Source of the DNA: an uncultured Bacteroidales bacterium
GTDB lineage: Bacteria > Bacteroidota > Bacteroidia > Bacteroidales > UBA932
DNA: 64,000 nucleotides
Assembly: GCA_944323445.1 (NCBI GenBank)
Contig: CALUSM010000001.1
Location: forward strand, 62,001-126,000
Direction of reading: 5' to 3'
Under the pieces are notes generated by a model. That model ran no database searches. It worked only from the letters and a program-made list of their open reading frames with translations, and was not told the origin of the DNA. Positions 32,392 through 41,746 of this stretch are shown here, in pieces (position 1 is the first letter of the stretch; each line of letters opens with the position of its first letter). The position numbers and the translations under genes are program-made.

Positions 32392-32399
32392 CAAATATA
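32392..32399 (-). promoter_or_regulatory. -7 box (TATATTTG) for the NagB-like gene
   Basis: TATATTTG on the minus strand lies 22 bases upstream of the ATG at 32369. It is divergent from the ribosomal operon promoter about 160 bases away. Confidence 0.6.
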
Positions 32400-32560
32400 T
32401 GAAATTTCACAGAATAACGGTCCCCTGCGTGTCACGTCGGTCGAAAATGGATGTCGCGGATTATTTTTGATTTTTATAAGTTGCTGAGCAGAGGAAAATT
32501 GACCTTCAAATTCTGTGGTCGAAAACATGCTGAAATTTTTCTAAAAAATTGCTAAAAAAG

Positions 32561-32591
32561 TTTGGTGTTACAGGAATTTGTAATATCTTTG
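32561..32591 (+). promoter_or_regulatory. Strong canonical promoter of the rplP-led ribosomal operon
   Basis: TTTG (32561-32564) and TATCTTTG (32584-32591) are separated by exactly 19 bp. The start site would be near 32598, giving a leader of about 60 bases before rplP. Confidence 0.8.
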
Positions 32592-32658
32592 CAGCCCCGT
32601 TTATGGGAGAAGTGTGTTTAGTTAACTGGAAATAATAGACTTACAAAAAGTATAGACA

Positions 32659-33081
32659 ATGTTACAACCAAAGAAAACCAAGTTCAGAAGGCAGCAGAAA
32701 GGCCGCATGAAAGGAAATGCTCACCGTGGTACTGAGCTTTCTTTCGGCTCTTTCGGTATCAAGACCCTCGAGTCGGCATGGCTCACAGGTCAGCAGATTG
32801 AGGCTGCCCGTCAGGCTGTAGTGCGTTACATGAAACGTGAAGGTAAGATTTGGATTCGCGTTTTCCCTGACAAACCTTACACAAAGAAACCTGCGGAGGT
32901 ACGTATGGGTAAAGGTAAAGGTAATCCCGAGGGATTCGTGGCTCCCATCACTCCCGGCCGCATGCTTATCGAGGCAGAGGGTGTGCCTTTGGAAGTCGCC
33001 AAGGAGGCGCTTCGTCTTGGAGCCCAGAAGCTGCCCGTCACCACCAAGTTTGTGGTCCGCAGAGATTATGTTGAACAGTAA
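32659..33081 (+). CDS. rplP: 50S ribosomal protein L16
   Basis: L16 is a core large-subunit protein near the A-site and peptidyl transferase centre. The 140-residue protein starts [19 protein letters not shown] and has the [21 protein letters not shown] region near residue 82. It is the first gene of this operon. Normally rpsC precedes it, but here the upstream neighbour is a divergent metabolic gene and a promoter lies directly in front. Confidence 0.98.
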   Translation: MLQPKKTKFRRQQKGRMKGNAHRGTELSFGSFGIKTLESAWLTGQQIEAARQAVVRYMKREGKIWIRVFPDKPYTKKPAEVRMGKGKGNPEGFVAPITPGRMLIEAEGVPLEVAKEALRLGAQKLPVTTKFVVRRDYVEQ

Positions 33082-33099
33082 TAACACGGAGGAGAAGAA

Positions 33100-33303
33100 A
33101 TGAAACCCAAGGAAATCAGAGAAATGTCTATCAAGGACCTGCGCGAGCGCATCGAGACCGAGAAGGCCAACCTGGCGCAGATGAAGCTCAACCATGCCGT
33201 CTCCCCCATTGAGGACACCTCAAAGATCAGAAAGGCAGGAAAGGACATCGCCCGCATGCTCACCATCCTGACTGAAAAGGAAAACCAGGCTAAAGCAGAG
33301 TAA
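33100..33303 (+). CDS. rpmC: 50S ribosomal protein L29
   Basis: The 67-residue two-helix protein contains [25 protein letters not shown], followed by a C-terminal helix with [14 protein letters not shown]. It binds 23S rRNA near the exit tunnel and is part of the trigger factor and SRP docking site. It lies 18 bases after rplP and 5 bases before rpsQ. Confidence 0.96.
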   Translation: MKPKEIREMSIKDLRERIETEKANLAQMKLNHAVSPIEDTSKIRKAGKDIARMLTILTEKENQAKAE

Positions 33304-33308
33304 CAGTT

Positions 33309-33563
33309 ATGGAAAGAAATTTACGCAAGGAAAGAATCGGGGTGGTGGTCAGCAACAAGATGGACAAGTCCATCGTAGTGGCTGTAAGAGTTAAGGAGAA
33401 ACACCCTATTTACGGCAAGTTCGTAAACAAGACCACCAAGTTCGTCGCTCACGACGAGAAGAACGTATGCGACGAGGGCGATACAGTCCGCATCATGGAG
33501 ACCCGTCCCCTGAGCAAGACCAAACGCTGGAGATTAGTAGAAATCGTAGAAAAAGTGAAGTAA
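33309..33563 (+). CDS. rpsQ: 30S ribosomal protein S17
   Basis: The 84-residue OB-fold protein starts [20 protein letters not shown] and contains [19 protein letters not shown], both S17 signatures. It binds 16S rRNA early in 30S assembly. Order rplP-rpmC-rpsQ is standard. The next gene starts 1 base after the stop. Confidence 0.97.
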   Translation: MERNLRKERIGVVVSNKMDKSIVVAVRVKEKHPIYGKFVNKTTKFVAHDEKNVCDEGDTVRIMETRPLSKTKRWRLVEIVEKVK

Positions 33564-33564
33564 A

Positions 33565-33930
33565 ATGATACAACAGGAATCACGTTTAATGGTAGCTGAC
33601 AACAGCGGTGCTAAAGAGGTGCTCTGCATCCGTGTTCTCGGAGGTACCCGCCGCCGTTACGCCAGCGTCGGCGACAAGATAGTAGTCGCTGTCAAGAGCG
33701 CTATCCCCGGCGGAGACGCCAAGAAGGGATCGGTCTCCAAGGCCGTTGTAGTGCGCACCAAGAAAGAGATCCGTCGTCCGGACGGCTCGTATATCCGTTT
33801 CGACGACAATGCCTGCGTGCTTTTGAACAACCAGGGCGAGGTCCGCGGAACCCGTATCTTCGGTCCCGTTGCCCGCGAGCTGCGCGACAATTACATGAAG
33901 ATTGTCTCTCTTGCACCCGAGGTACTTTAA
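33565..33930 (+). CDS. rplN: 50S ribosomal protein L14
   Basis: The 121-residue protein begins [27 protein letters not shown] and ends [19 protein letters not shown], matching L14 throughout. It forms an intersubunit bridge with 16S rRNA and binds the silencing factor RsfS. Length is typical. Confidence 0.98.
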   Translation: MIQQESRLMVADNSGAKEVLCIRVLGGTRRRYASVGDKIVVAVKSAIPGGDAKKGSVSKAVVVRTKKEIRRPDGSYIRFDDNACVLLNNQGEVRGTRIFGPVARELRDNYMKIVSLAPEVL

Positions 33931-33948
33931 TATATAGGAGGCACAGAC

Positions 33949-34272
33949 ATGAACAAGAAATTACATATCAAGAAAGGAGACATGGTCTACGTGAACGCCG
34001 GCAACGACAAGGGCAAGACCGGAAAGGTTCTGGAGATCATCACCAAGAAGGACCGCGCCATCGTGGAGGGTGTCAACATGGTGAGCAAGCACACCAAACC
34101 CAACGCAAAGCATCCCCAGGGCGGTATTATCAAACAGGAAGCAGGTGTCCATATTTCCAACCTTCAGGTAGTGGATCCCGCCAAGGGAGGTCCCACCAGG
34201 ATCGGCCGCCGCGTGGGCGAGAATGGAAAGTTGGTCCGTTATGCTAAAAAATCAGGAGAGGAGATCAAATAA
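33949..34272 (+). CDS. rplX: 50S ribosomal protein L24
   Basis: The 107-residue KOW-domain protein reads [24 protein letters not shown] near the start, then [10 protein letters not shown] near residue 68. It initiates 50S assembly. Its TAA stop shares one base with the rplE ATG (TAATG), implying coupled translation. Confidence 0.97.
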   Translation: MNKKLHIKKGDMVYVNAGNDKGKTGKVLEIITKKDRAIVEGVNMVSKHTKPNAKHPQGGIIKQEAGVHISNLQVVDPAKGGPTRIGRRVGENGKLVRYAKKSGEEIK

Positions 34273-34877
34273 TGGCAAAGAAAAAAGTAGAAGAGGCCAA
34301 GCAGGAGCAGCATGTAAGCTTGGAAGGATACGTTCCTAACCTCCAGAAGAAATACAAAGAGGAGATTGTGGCCAAGCTCCAGAAGGAGTTCGGTTTTGCA
34401 ACCGTAATGCAGGTGCCCAGGCTTCTGAAGATTACCCTCAACCAGGGTATCGGCGATGCCACCGGAGACAAGAAACTCGTGGAGGTCGCTCAGCAGGAGC
34501 TTACCGCCATCGCAGGACAGAAGGCCGTGACCACATATTCCAGAAAGGATATCTCCAACTTCAAGCTCCGCCGCGGCACCGCCATCGGAGTCAAGGTGAC
34601 CCTCAGGGGCGCGCGCATGTATGAGTTCCTCGAGAGGCTCATCGCCGTATCCCTGCCACGTATCCGTGACTTCAACGGTATCAACGAGAAGTTCGACGGA
34701 CGCGGCAACTATACCCTCGGTATCAAGGAGCAGATTATCTTCCCTGAGATTGACATTGACAAGATAACCAAGATTTTCGGACTTGAGATTACCTTTGTGA
34801 CATCCACAGAGAATGACGAGCAGGCTCATGCTCTTCTCCGTGAGTTCGGACTGCCTTTTAAGAACAAAAAATCGTAA
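34272..34877 (+). CDS. rplE: 50S ribosomal protein L5
   Basis: The 201-residue L5 contacts 5S rRNA and tRNA. The core begins [18 protein letters not shown] near residue 17; ALTEAR-like positions are replaced by [14 protein letters not shown] near 50, and [13 protein letters not shown] and [20 protein letters not shown] near 110-150 are diagnostic. It is about 20 residues longer than the usual 179-185, because of a Lys/Glu/Gln-rich N-terminal extension ([12 protein letters not shown]). Confidence 0.98.
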   Translation: MAKKKVEEAKQEQHVSLEGYVPNLQKKYKEEIVAKLQKEFGFATVMQVPRLLKITLNQGIGDATGDKKLVEVAQQELTAIAGQKAVTTYSRKDISNFKLRRGTAIGVKVTLRGARMYEFLERLIAVSLPRIRDFNGINEKFDGRGNYTLGIKEQIIFPEIDIDKITKIFGLEITFVTSTENDEQAHALLREFGLPFKNKKS

Positions 34878-34886
34878 TCAGAAGAT

Positions 34887-35156
34887 ATGGCAAAAGAATC
34901 AATGAAAGCTCGCGAAGTGAAACGTGCGAGAATGTGCGCTAAGTACGCAGAAAAACGTAAAGCTCTCAAGGAAGCCGGCGACTGGGCCGCTCTCGACAGA
35001 CTCCCCAAGAACTCGAGTCCCTGCCGTCAGCACAACCGTTGCTCCATCACCGGACGTCCCAAAGGCTACATGCGTGTTTTCGGCATCAGCCGTATTCAGT
35101 TCAGGGAAATGGCAAGTAAAGGTCTGATTCCCGGAGTAAGAAAAGCTTCCTGGTAG
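34887..35156 (+). CDS. rpsN: 30S ribosomal protein S14, zinc-free type
   Basis: The 89-residue S14 is of the longer, zinc-independent class. It has [15 protein letters not shown] and the conserved C-terminus [25 protein letters not shown]. The paired CxxC motifs of the zinc class are absent (only CRQHNRC remains). It sits in the 3' head of 16S rRNA. An unusually long 81-base gap follows before rpsH. Confidence 0.97.
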   Translation: MAKESMKAREVKRARMCAKYAEKRKALKEAGDWAALDRLPKNSSPCRQHNRCSITGRPKGYMRVFGISRIQFREMASKGLIPGVRKASW

Positions 35157-35237
35157 AAGAAATCAAACAAATTAATTTATAAACCATTGGATATCGGGCG
35201 CCGGAAGGTGTCGAACCACTAAAACAAAACAAACAAA

Positions 35238-35633
35238 ATGACTGATCCAATAGCAGATTACCTGACGAGAGTCAGAAACGCGTATCTCGCAAAGCACAAG
35301 ATCGTTGAGATTCCCGCGTCAAAGATGAAGATGGAGATTACCCGTATTCTCCATGAGAAGGGTTACATCCTCAGCTACAAGCTGGTGGAGGGTACTCCCT
35401 ACAACACCATCAAGATCGCCCTGAAGTATCATCCCACTACCAAGCAGGCCGCTGTAAAGAAGATTCAGAGAGTCTCTACCCCCGGTCTGAGGCGTTACGT
35501 AGGCGTAGAGGATATGCCCCGCGTGCTCAACGGCATGGGTATAGCTATCCTCTCCACTTCCAAGGGTATCATCACCGACAAGGAAGCCAAGGACATGAAT
35601 GTCGGCGGCGAGGTGCTCTGTTATGTTTATTAA
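35238..35633 (+). CDS. rpsH: 30S ribosomal protein S8
   Basis: The 131-residue S8 opens with MTDPIADYLTRVRNAYLAKH and ends in GIAILSTSKGIITDKEAKDMNVGGEVLCYVY, both signatures. S8 binds 16S helix 21 and in E. coli represses the spc operon by binding its mRNA; whether it does so here is unknown. Confidence 0.98.
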   Translation: MTDPIADYLTRVRNAYLAKHKIVEIPASKMKMEITRILHEKGYILSYKLVEGTPYNTIKIALKYHPTTKQAAVKKIQRVSTPGLRRYVGVEDMPRVLNGMGIAILSTSKGIITDKEAKDMNVGGEVLCYVY

Positions 35634-35654
35634 TGTTAAAAAAGAAAGAATACA

Positions 35655-36215
35655 ATGTCAAGAATTGGAAAATTACCTGTACACCTGCCGCAGGGCGTGA
35701 CCGTGACGGTCGGCGCCGATAATGTGGTACTGGTTAAAGGACCGCTCGGACAACTGAGTCAGAAAGTTGATCCTGACATCAAAGTATCCGTTGAAGGGAA
35801 TACACTCACGGTAAGCCGTCCCACGGACCAGCCCCGTCACCGTTCCCTGCACGGACTCTACCGTGCACTCATTCACAATATGGTGACTGGAGTGTCCACA
35901 GGTTTCACTATCAAGCAGGAACTGATAGGTGTAGGTTACCGCGTTGAGGTCAAGGGCCAGATCCTTGAGCTCGCTCTCGGATACTCCCACGACATCCACT
36001 TCATGCTCCCCTCGGAGATTAAGGCCGAGGCCGAGCCCGTGAAGAAGGGTCAGAATCCTGTTCTCGTACTCAAGAGCTGCGACAAGCAGCTGCTCGGCCA
36101 GGTAGCCGCCAAGATCCGCTCTATGCGTGCTCCCGAGCCTTACAAGGGTAAAGGTATCAAGTTCGTAGGCGAACAGCTCCGCCGCAAGGCAGGTAAGTCC
36201 GCAGGCGCTAAATAA
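35655..36215 (+). CDS. rplF: 50S ribosomal protein L6
   Basis: The 186-residue duplicated-fold protein starts SRIGKLPVHLPQGVTVTV. GYRVEVKGQILELALGYSHDI lies near residue 95 and EPYKGKGIKFVGEQLRRKAGKSAGAK at the end. It lies near the factor-binding stalk. Length is typical. Confidence 0.98.
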   Translation: MSRIGKLPVHLPQGVTVTVGADNVVLVKGPLGQLSQKVDPDIKVSVEGNTLTVSRPTDQPRHRSLHGLYRALIHNMVTGVSTGFTIKQELIGVGYRVEVKGQILELALGYSHDIHFMLPSEIKAEAEPVKKGQNPVLVLKSCDKQLLGQVAAKIRSMRAPEPYKGKGIKFVGEQLRRKAGKSAGAK

Positions 36216-36231
36216 TTAGGAGGATAGGAAT

Positions 36232-36594
36232 ATGGCAATGACTAAAATACAGAGAAGACAGAGAATACGCTACCGCATCCGCAAGGTCGTAAACGGTACT
36301 CCCGAGAGACCCAGGATGTCTGTATTCAGAAGCAACAAGCAGATCTACGTTCAGGTGATCGATGACACCAAGGGCATTACCCTCGTGTCTGCCGGCTCCA
36401 CCGACAAGTCTCTCGCAGAGGCTGTAAAGGGCAAGACCGCTACAGAGGTGGCTGCTCTGGTCGGCAAGCTCATCGCCGAGCGTGCTGTAGAGAAGGGTAT
36501 CTCCACCGTCTCTTTCGACCGCGGAGGCTACCTCTATCACGGAAGAGTTAAAAGTTTGGCAGACGCAGCCCGCGAGGGCGGTCTTAAATTCTAA
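36232..36594 (+). CDS. rplR: 50S ribosomal protein L18
   Basis: The 120-residue 5S rRNA-binding protein has [20 protein letters not shown] near residue 25 and a C-terminus [26 protein letters not shown]. An alternative start two codons later (MTKIQ) is possible. It lies 16 bases after rplF. Confidence 0.98.
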   Translation: MAMTKIQRRQRIRYRIRKVVNGTPERPRMSVFRSNKQIYVQVIDDTKGITLVSAGSTDKSLAEAVKGKTATEVAALVGKLIAERAVEKGISTVSFDRGGYLYHGRVKSLADAAREGGLKF

Positions 36595-36600
36595 GAGACT

Positions 36601-37119
36601 ATGGCAGATATCAACGTAAAGAAAGTAAAGACCACCGATCTGGAGCTTAAGGACAGATTGGTAGCAGTACAGAGGGTTACCAAGGTAACCAAGGGCGGAC
36701 GCCACTTCAGCTTCGCCGCTATCGTAGTAGTGGGCGACGAGAAGGGTGTGGTAGGCTATGGTCTCGGAAAGGCCAACGAAGTTACCACCGCTATCTCCAA
36801 GGGTATTGAGGACGCCAAGAAGAACCTCGTAAAAGTGCCTCTGAACAAGAGGACCATCCCTCATGAGCAGGAAGCCAAGTTCGGCGGTGCCAGGGTATTC
36901 ATGAAGCCTGCGGCTCCCGGTACCGGAGTGAAGGCCGGAGGTGCGATGCGTGCCGTGTTCGAGTCAGTAGGCGTTCAGGACGTGCTGGCTAAGTCCAAGG
37001 GCTCGTCCAACCCTCACAACCTGGTTAAAGCCACCATCGCTGCCCTCGCAGAGCTCCGCGATGCCTATACTGTGGCAGGTGTCCGCGGTATTCCCATGCA
37101 AAGAGTATTTAAAGGATAA
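36601..37119 (+). CDS. rpsE: 30S ribosomal protein S5
   Basis: The 172-residue S5 has the N-terminal dsRNA-binding-like motif [21 protein letters not shown] and the C-terminal region VRAVFESVG-like ([26 protein letters not shown]). It contributes to decoding fidelity and mRNA helicase activity. Six bases separate it from rplR. Confidence 0.98.
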   Translation: MADINVKKVKTTDLELKDRLVAVQRVTKVTKGGRHFSFAAIVVVGDEKGVVGYGLGKANEVTTAISKGIEDAKKNLVKVPLNKRTIPHEQEAKFGGARVFMKPAAPGTGVKAGGAMRAVFESVGVQDVLAKSKGSSNPHNLVKATIAALAELRDAYTVAGVRGIPMQRVFKG

Positions 37120-37131
37120 GGAGGCAAGACA

Positions 37132-37314
37132 ATGGCAAAAGTTAAAGTTACTCAGATCAAGAGCAAGAACGGCTCGACCCAGAGGCAGAGGGCCAACCTC
37201 GAGTCTCTCGGACTGCGCCGCATGCACCAGTCGGTGGAGATTGAGCTCACACCCGTTACCAACGGCATGATTCAGAAAGTTCTCCATCTTGTAAAAGTAG
37301 AAGAGATTAACTAA
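37132..37314 (+). CDS. rpmD: 50S ribosomal protein L30
   Basis: The 60-residue protein reads KVKVTQIKSKNGSTQRQRANLESLGLRRM, the standard L30 signature. It lies 12 bases after rpsE and 18 before rplO. Length is typical. Confidence 0.97.
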   Translation: MAKVKVTQIKSKNGSTQRQRANLESLGLRRMHQSVEIELTPVTNGMIQKVLHLVKVEEIN

Positions 37315-37332
37315 ATTCTAAGGTAAAAAGAG

Positions 37333-37776
37333 ATGAAACTACATAATTTAACACCTGCAGAAGGCTCCCGTAAGAATGTCAAACGTGTCGGCAGGGGCGA
37401 GGGCTCCGGTCACGGCGGACAGTCTACCCGCGGTATGAACGGTGCCAAGTCCCGCTCCGGTTATCGTCACAAAATCGGATTCGAGGGCGGTCAGATGCCT
37501 ATTCAGAGGCGTCTGCCCAAGTTCGGATTCAAGAACCCTACCAGGGTGGAATACAAGGCCGTGAATCTCTCCACACTCCAGACTCTGAGCGAGAAGGGTC
37601 TTACGGTAATTGACTTCGATACACTCGTGACAGCCGGTTTCGTTTCCAAGAATGACAAGGTGAAGATTCTCGGCAACGGTGAGCTTACTGCAAAGCTCGA
37701 GGTCACCGCTGACGCATTCTCCAAGTCTGCCAAGGAGAAAATCGAGGCTCTCGGCGGCAAGGCAACAATACTCTAA
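37333..37776 (+). CDS. rplO: 50S ribosomal protein L15
   Basis: The 147-residue protein has the glycine/arginine-rich N-terminus VGRGEGSGHGGQSTRGMNGAKSR and the mid motif GGQMPIQRRLPKFGF, both diagnostic of L15. It is a late assembly protein. It is followed by secY 15 bases later, the canonical order. Confidence 0.98.
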   Translation: MKLHNLTPAEGSRKNVKRVGRGEGSGHGGQSTRGMNGAKSRSGYRHKIGFEGGQMPIQRRLPKFGFKNPTRVEYKAVNLSTLQTLSEKGLTVIDFDTLVTAGFVSKNDKVKILGNGELTAKLEVTADAFSKSAKEKIEALGGKATIL

Positions 37777-37791
37777 TAAGAAAAGCGGCCG

Positions 37792-39111
37792 ATGAAAAGA
37801 TTTATACAGACAATCAAAAATATCTTCAAGATTGAAGAGTTGAGGAAAAGGTTGGGATACACCTTTCTTCTCCTGCTTGTGTATCGCCTCGGGTGCTACA
37901 TCGTAGTGCCCGGTATCGACCCCACCAAGCTTCAGGAGCTTGAGGCACAGGCGTCCACAGGCCTCCTCAGTCTGTTGGATATGTTTTCCGGCGGCGCTTT
38001 CGGCAACGCTTCCATCTTCGCGCTGGGAGTGATGCCGTATATCTCCGCGTCCATCGTCATCCAGCTTCTGGGTGTGATGGTCCCCTACTTCCAGAAAATG
38101 CAGAGGGAAGGGGAGAGCGGACGTAGAAAAATGAACCAGTGGACACGCTATCTGACAATTGTAATCCTTCTGCTTCAAGGACCTGCGTACATTACCAACC
38201 TTCACGCACAATTGCCTGCAGATGCGTTCCTAGTACAGGGTTTCGGATTCAACATCTTTGCAACCATCGTGCTGATGGCAGGTACGATGTTCGTGATGTG
38301 GCTCGGCGAGCGTATCACCGACAGGGGTATTGGTAACGGTATCTCCCTGATCATTATGGTCGGTATCATCGCACGTCTGCCCTTCGCGGTCTTCGCTGAA
38401 GCTGCGCAGAGATTCAACCAGACCAATGGCGGAGCTCTCATGTTCCTCATTGAGATTGTGATTCTCTTCCTCGTCTTCATCGCCACCATCGCCCTCGTGC
38501 AGGGAGTACGCAAAGTTCCCGTACAGTATGCCAAGAGAGTGGTCGGAAACCGTCAGTACGGTGGAGTCCGTCAGTATATACCTCTGAAAATAAACGCGGC
38601 CGGCGTAATGCCGATTATTTTCGCCCAGGCCCTGATGATGTTCCCGCTCCTGCTCTCGCGTTTCGATGCATCGCAGGGACTTGCAGCAACACTCAGTGAC
38701 TATACCGGATTCTGGTACAATCTCATCTTCGCGTTTCTCGTGATAGTGTTCACCTACTTCTACACCGCAGTAACGGTGAACCCCAACATGATGGCCGAGG
38801 AGATGAAAAAGAACGGCGGTTTTATCCCCGGAGTGAAGCCCGGGAAGAAGACCGCGGACTACCTTGATGCAATCATGTCGCGTATCACAGGGCCCGGATC
38901 ATTCTTCCTGGCTATCGTTGCGATACTTCCGGCATTTGCGATGATGTTCGGGATAAACAACCAGTTCGCCCAGTTCTACGGCGGCACTTCGCTGCTTATC
39001 CTCGTAGGCGTAGTGCTCGATACCCTGCAGCAGATCGAATCACATCTGCTCATGCGTCACTACGACGGTTTGATGAAGACCGGACGTCTTAAAGGCCGTT
39101 CGGGAATGTAA
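37792..39111 (+). CDS. secY: Preprotein translocase subunit SecY
   Basis: SecY is the channel of the general secretion translocon. The 439-residue polytopic protein has the plug region after GIDPTKLQELEAQ and GLLSLLDMFSGGAFGNASIFALGVMPYISASI near residue 60. GNGISLIIMVGI lies near 180 and the cytosolic loop RKVPVQYAKRVVG near 245 contains the conserved Arg used in SecA/ribosome contact. Ten helices are expected. It is in the canonical place after rplO. Confidence 0.98.
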   Translation: MKRFIQTIKNIFKIEELRKRLGYTFLLLLVYRLGCYIVVPGIDPTKLQELEAQASTGLLSLLDMFSGGAFGNASIFALGVMPYISASIVIQLLGVMVPYFQKMQREGESGRRKMNQWTRYLTIVILLLQGPAYITNLHAQLPADAFLVQGFGFNIFATIVLMAGTMFVMWLGERITDRGIGNGISLIIMVGIIARLPFAVFAEAAQRFNQTNGGALMFLIEIVILFLVFIATIALVQGVRKVPVQYAKRVVGNRQYGGVRQYIPLKINAAGVMPIIFAQALMMFPLLLSRFDASQGLAATLSDYTGFWYNLIFAFLVIVFTYFYTAVTVNPNMMAEEMKKNGGFIPGVKPGKKTADYLDAIMSRITGPGSFFLAIVAILPAFAMMFGINNQFAQFYGGTSLLILVGVVLDTLQQIESHLLMRHYDGLMKTGRLKGRSGM

Positions 39112-39132
39112 TTCTCAAAAAGTTCTTTGAGT

Positions 39133-39906
39133 ATGATAAGAATAAAATCCGAAGAAGAAATCGAGATTCTCAGAGAGAATGCGATCCTCGTCTCCAAGAC
39201 GTTGGCGGAAGTCGGCAGGCATGTAGCTCCCGGTGTCACCACCATGCAGCTGGACAAGATCGCCGAGACATTTATCCGCGACAACGGAGCGGAGCCGGGC
39301 TTCTTGGGATACGGCGGCTTCCCCTATACGCTCTGTCTGTCCGTCAACGACGTAGTGGTCCACGGTTTTCCGTCGGACTACAAGCTCCGCGAGGGCGACA
39401 TAGTGTCCGTCGACTGTGGAACTATATACAAGGGTTACTATGGTGACTCCGCGTACACCTTCCCTGTCGGGGAGGTGGACGAGGAGACTGCAAAACTCCT
39501 GAGAGTCACCAAGGAGTCCCTGTATCGCGGCATAGAGAAGGCAGTCGCGGGCAATAGGATAGGGGACATCGGCCATGCCATCCAGTCATACACCGAAGGC
39601 TTCGGTTTTTCGGTGGTCCGCGAGATGGTAGGACACGGAATCGGAAAGGACATGCACGAGCATCCCGAGGTTCCGAACTACGGCAAGGCGGGCACCGGCA
39701 AGAAGCTGGTGAAGGGTATGACTATCTGCATCGAGCCGATGATCAACGCCGGAGGCAAAGCGATTTACCTCCACGAGAACGGATGGGCTGTCAGCACCTG
39801 TGACAAGAAGAAGTCAGCCCACTTCGAACTCACGGTCGCCGTCGGGGACGAGAAAGCCGATATTCTGTCTACTTTTGACTTTATAGAAGGTAAGAGACAA
39901 TATTAA
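39133..39906 (+). CDS. map: Methionine aminopeptidase type I
   Basis: This metalloenzyme, which removes the initiator Met, has about 257 residues. The five metal ligands are visible: Asp in [18 protein letters not shown] (two Asp), His in [14 protein letters not shown], Glu in CIEPMIN and Glu in [11 protein letters not shown] 39133 is preferred over an in-frame TTG at 39127. It sits between secY and infA, the usual position. Confidence 0.97.
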   Translation: MIRIKSEEEIEILRENAILVSKTLAEVGRHVAPGVTTMQLDKIAETFIRDNGAEPGFLGYGGFPYTLCLSVNDVVVHGFPSDYKLREGDIVSVDCGTIYKGYYGDSAYTFPVGEVDEETAKLLRVTKESLYRGIEKAVAGNRIGDIGHAIQSYTEGFGFSVVREMVGHGIGKDMHEHPEVPNYGKAGTGKKLVKGMTICIEPMINAGGKAIYLHENGWAVSTCDKKKSAHFELTVAVGDEKADILSTFDFIEGKRQY

Positions 39907-39926
39907 GTTGTAAGAGACAAGTACTT

Positions 39927-40145
39927 ATGCCCAAACAAGCTGCTATAGAAAAGGATGGAACTATAATCGAGGCCCTCTCCAACGCCATGTTCCGTGTGGA
40001 GCTGGACAACGGCCATGTAATTATAGCCCACATCTCCGGCAAGATGCGCATGCACTACATCCGTATCCTGCCCGGTGACAAGGTCAGAGTAGAGATGTCC
40101 CCTTATGATTTATCAAAAGGAAGAATTTCTTTCAGGTACAAATAA
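39927..40145 (+). CDS. infA: Translation initiation factor IF-1
   Basis: The 72-residue OB-fold protein has [43 protein letters not shown], the IF-1 signature. It occupies the A site during initiation. It precedes rpmJ by 12 bases. Confidence 0.98.
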   Translation: MPKQAAIEKDGTIIEALSNAMFRVELDNGHVIIAHISGKMRMHYIRILPGDKVRVEMSPYDLSKGRISFRYK

Positions 40146-40157
40146 AAATTTACGACA

Positions 40158-40274
40158 ATGAAAGTTAAAGCATCCATCAAGAAGCGCAGCGAGGATTGCA
40201 AAATAGTAAAGCGCAAAGGTCGCCTTTATGTCATCTGCAAAAAGAATCCTAAGTTCAAGATGCGCCAGGGATAA
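40158..40274 (+). CDS. rpmJ: 50S ribosomal protein L36, partly degraded zinc ribbon
   Basis: The 38-residue protein starts [17 protein letters not shown] and ends FKMRQG. The zinc-binding class has Cys11, Cys14, Cys27 and His33. Here Cys14 and Cys27 remain but positions 11 and 33 are Ser and Phe, so zinc binding is unlikely. The stop is TAA at 40272-40274. It is a small gene easily missed; its place between infA and rpsM is canonical. Confidence 0.96.
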   Translation: MKVKASIKKRSEDCKIVKRKGRLYVICKKNPKFKMRQG

Positions 40275-40310
40275 TTAAATGTGTAAAAACAAATAAAAAA
40301 GTAATATAAT

Positions 40311-40688
40311 ATGGCACGTATAGCCGGTGTAGATTTACCTAAAAACAAAAGAGGAGAGATAGGTCTTACCTATATCTACGGTATCGGCCGCAGTTCCGCC
40401 CGTAAGATTCTCACCGATTGCGGTATCGATTTCGACACCAAGGTGAGCGACTGGAACGACGACCAGATCGCAGCGATCAGGTCCACTATCGCTGAGCACT
40501 ACAAGATCGAGGGTGAACTTCGTTCATCCGTTCAGATGAACATCAAGCGTCTGATGGATATCGGATGCTACAGAGGAATCCGTCACCGTCTCGGACTCCC
40601 CGTACGCGGACAGAGCACAAAGAACAACGCCCGTACACGTAAGGGTAAGAAGAAGACAGTGGCCAACAAGAAAAAAGCAACTAAGTAA
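40311..40688 (+). CDS. rpsM: 30S ribosomal protein S13
   Basis: The 125-residue S13 starts [29 protein letters not shown] and has the C-terminal [22 protein letters not shown] tail. It contacts P-site tRNA and bridges to the 50S subunit. It is the first gene of the alpha-operon block, cotranscribed with spc here. Confidence 0.98.
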   Translation: MARIAGVDLPKNKRGEIGLTYIYGIGRSSARKILTDCGIDFDTKVSDWNDDQIAAIRSTIAEHYKIEGELRSSVQMNIKRLMDIGCYRGIRHRLGLPVRGQSTKNNARTRKGKKKTVANKKKATK

Positions 40689-40701
40689 CAAGTAACTGAA
40701 T

Positions 40702-41094
40702 ATGGCAAAGAAAACAGGAACAACCAATAAGAAGAGAGTCGTAAAGGTAGACGCCTACGGCGAGGCCCACATCTCCTCGACTTTCAACAATGTGATCGTA
40801 ACCTTGACCAACAGTCTCGGTCAGGTTATCAGTTGGTCTTCGGCCGGCAAGATGGGATTCCGCGGTTCCAAGAAGAATACTCCCTATGCCGCGCAGGTAG
40901 CAGCAGCTGACGCCGCAAAAGTTGCTTACGACTTGGGTTTACGCAAGATCAAGGCATATGTCAAAGGTCCCGGCGCGGGCCGCGAGTCTGCGATCCGCAC
41001 CATCCATGGAGCCGGTATTGAAGTTACCGAGATTGTCGACGTAACACCGCTTCCCCACAATGGATGCCGTCCCAAAGGACGCCGTAAAGTATAA
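40702..41094 (+). CDS. rpsK: 30S ribosomal protein S11
   Basis: The 130-residue protein has [38 protein letters not shown] and ends [18 protein letters not shown], both S11 signatures. It forms part of the 30S platform. It lies 13 bases after rpsM. Confidence 0.98.
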   Translation: MAKKTGTTNKKRVVKVDAYGEAHISSTFNNVIVTLTNSLGQVISWSSAGKMGFRGSKKNTPYAAQVAAADAAKVAYDLGLRKIKAYVKGPGAGRESAIRTIHGAGIEVTEIVDVTPLPHNGCRPKGRRKV

Positions 41095-41132
41095 TTTGGT
41101 ATAGTAAAACAGTTGATTAAAAGTTTAGAATT

Positions 41133-41735
41133 ATGGCAAGATATACAGGACCTACCACAAAGATAGCCCGCAAGTTCGGTGAACCGATCTACGGTCCGGA
41201 TAAGTATTTCGAGAAGAAAAACTATCCTCCCGGACAGCACGGAATGGCCAAGAAACGCAAGAAAGTCTCTGAGTACGGAAACCAGCTCAAGGAGAAACAG
41301 AAGGTTAAATATACCTACGGAGTTCTCGAGAGACAGTTCCGCAACACCTACGCAAAGGCCCGCAGGATGCAGGGACGTACAGGCGAGAATCTGCTTATGC
41401 TCCTCGAGTCACGTCTTGACAACCTCGTTTACCGTATGGGTATCGCTCCCACGCGTGCGGCTGCCCGTCAGCTCGTATCGCACTGTCACATTGTGCTCAA
41501 CGGTGAGGTATGCAACGTACCCTCGACCATCGTAAAACCCGGAGCAGTAATAGGCGTGCGCGAGAGATCCAAGAGCCTCGAGGTGATTCAGAACAGCGTG
41601 GCCGACACCTGCAAGTACGCATGGATCGAGTGGAACCGCACCGATCTTTCCGGTAAATTCCTCAATCTCCCCGAGAGAACTGAGATTCCTGAGAATATCA
41701 ACGAGCAGCTGATCGTCGAACTGTACTCCAAATAA
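41133..41735 (+). CDS. rpsD: 30S ribosomal protein S4
   Basis: The 200-residue S4 reads [20 protein letters not shown] at the N-terminus and has the S4 RNA-binding domain in [34 protein letters not shown] near residues 90-120. It nucleates 30S assembly and in E. coli autoregulates the alpha operon. The CxxC pairs of zinc-type S4 are absent. Confidence 0.98.
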   Translation: MARYTGPTTKIARKFGEPIYGPDKYFEKKNYPPGQHGMAKKRKKVSEYGNQLKEKQKVKYTYGVLERQFRNTYAKARRMQGRTGENLLMLLESRLDNLVYRMGIAPTRAAARQLVSHCHIVLNGEVCNVPSTIVKPGAVIGVRERSKSLEVIQNSVADTCKYAWIEWNRTDLSGKFLNLPERTEIPENINEQLIVELYSK

Positions 41736-41746
41736 TAAATGACGTC

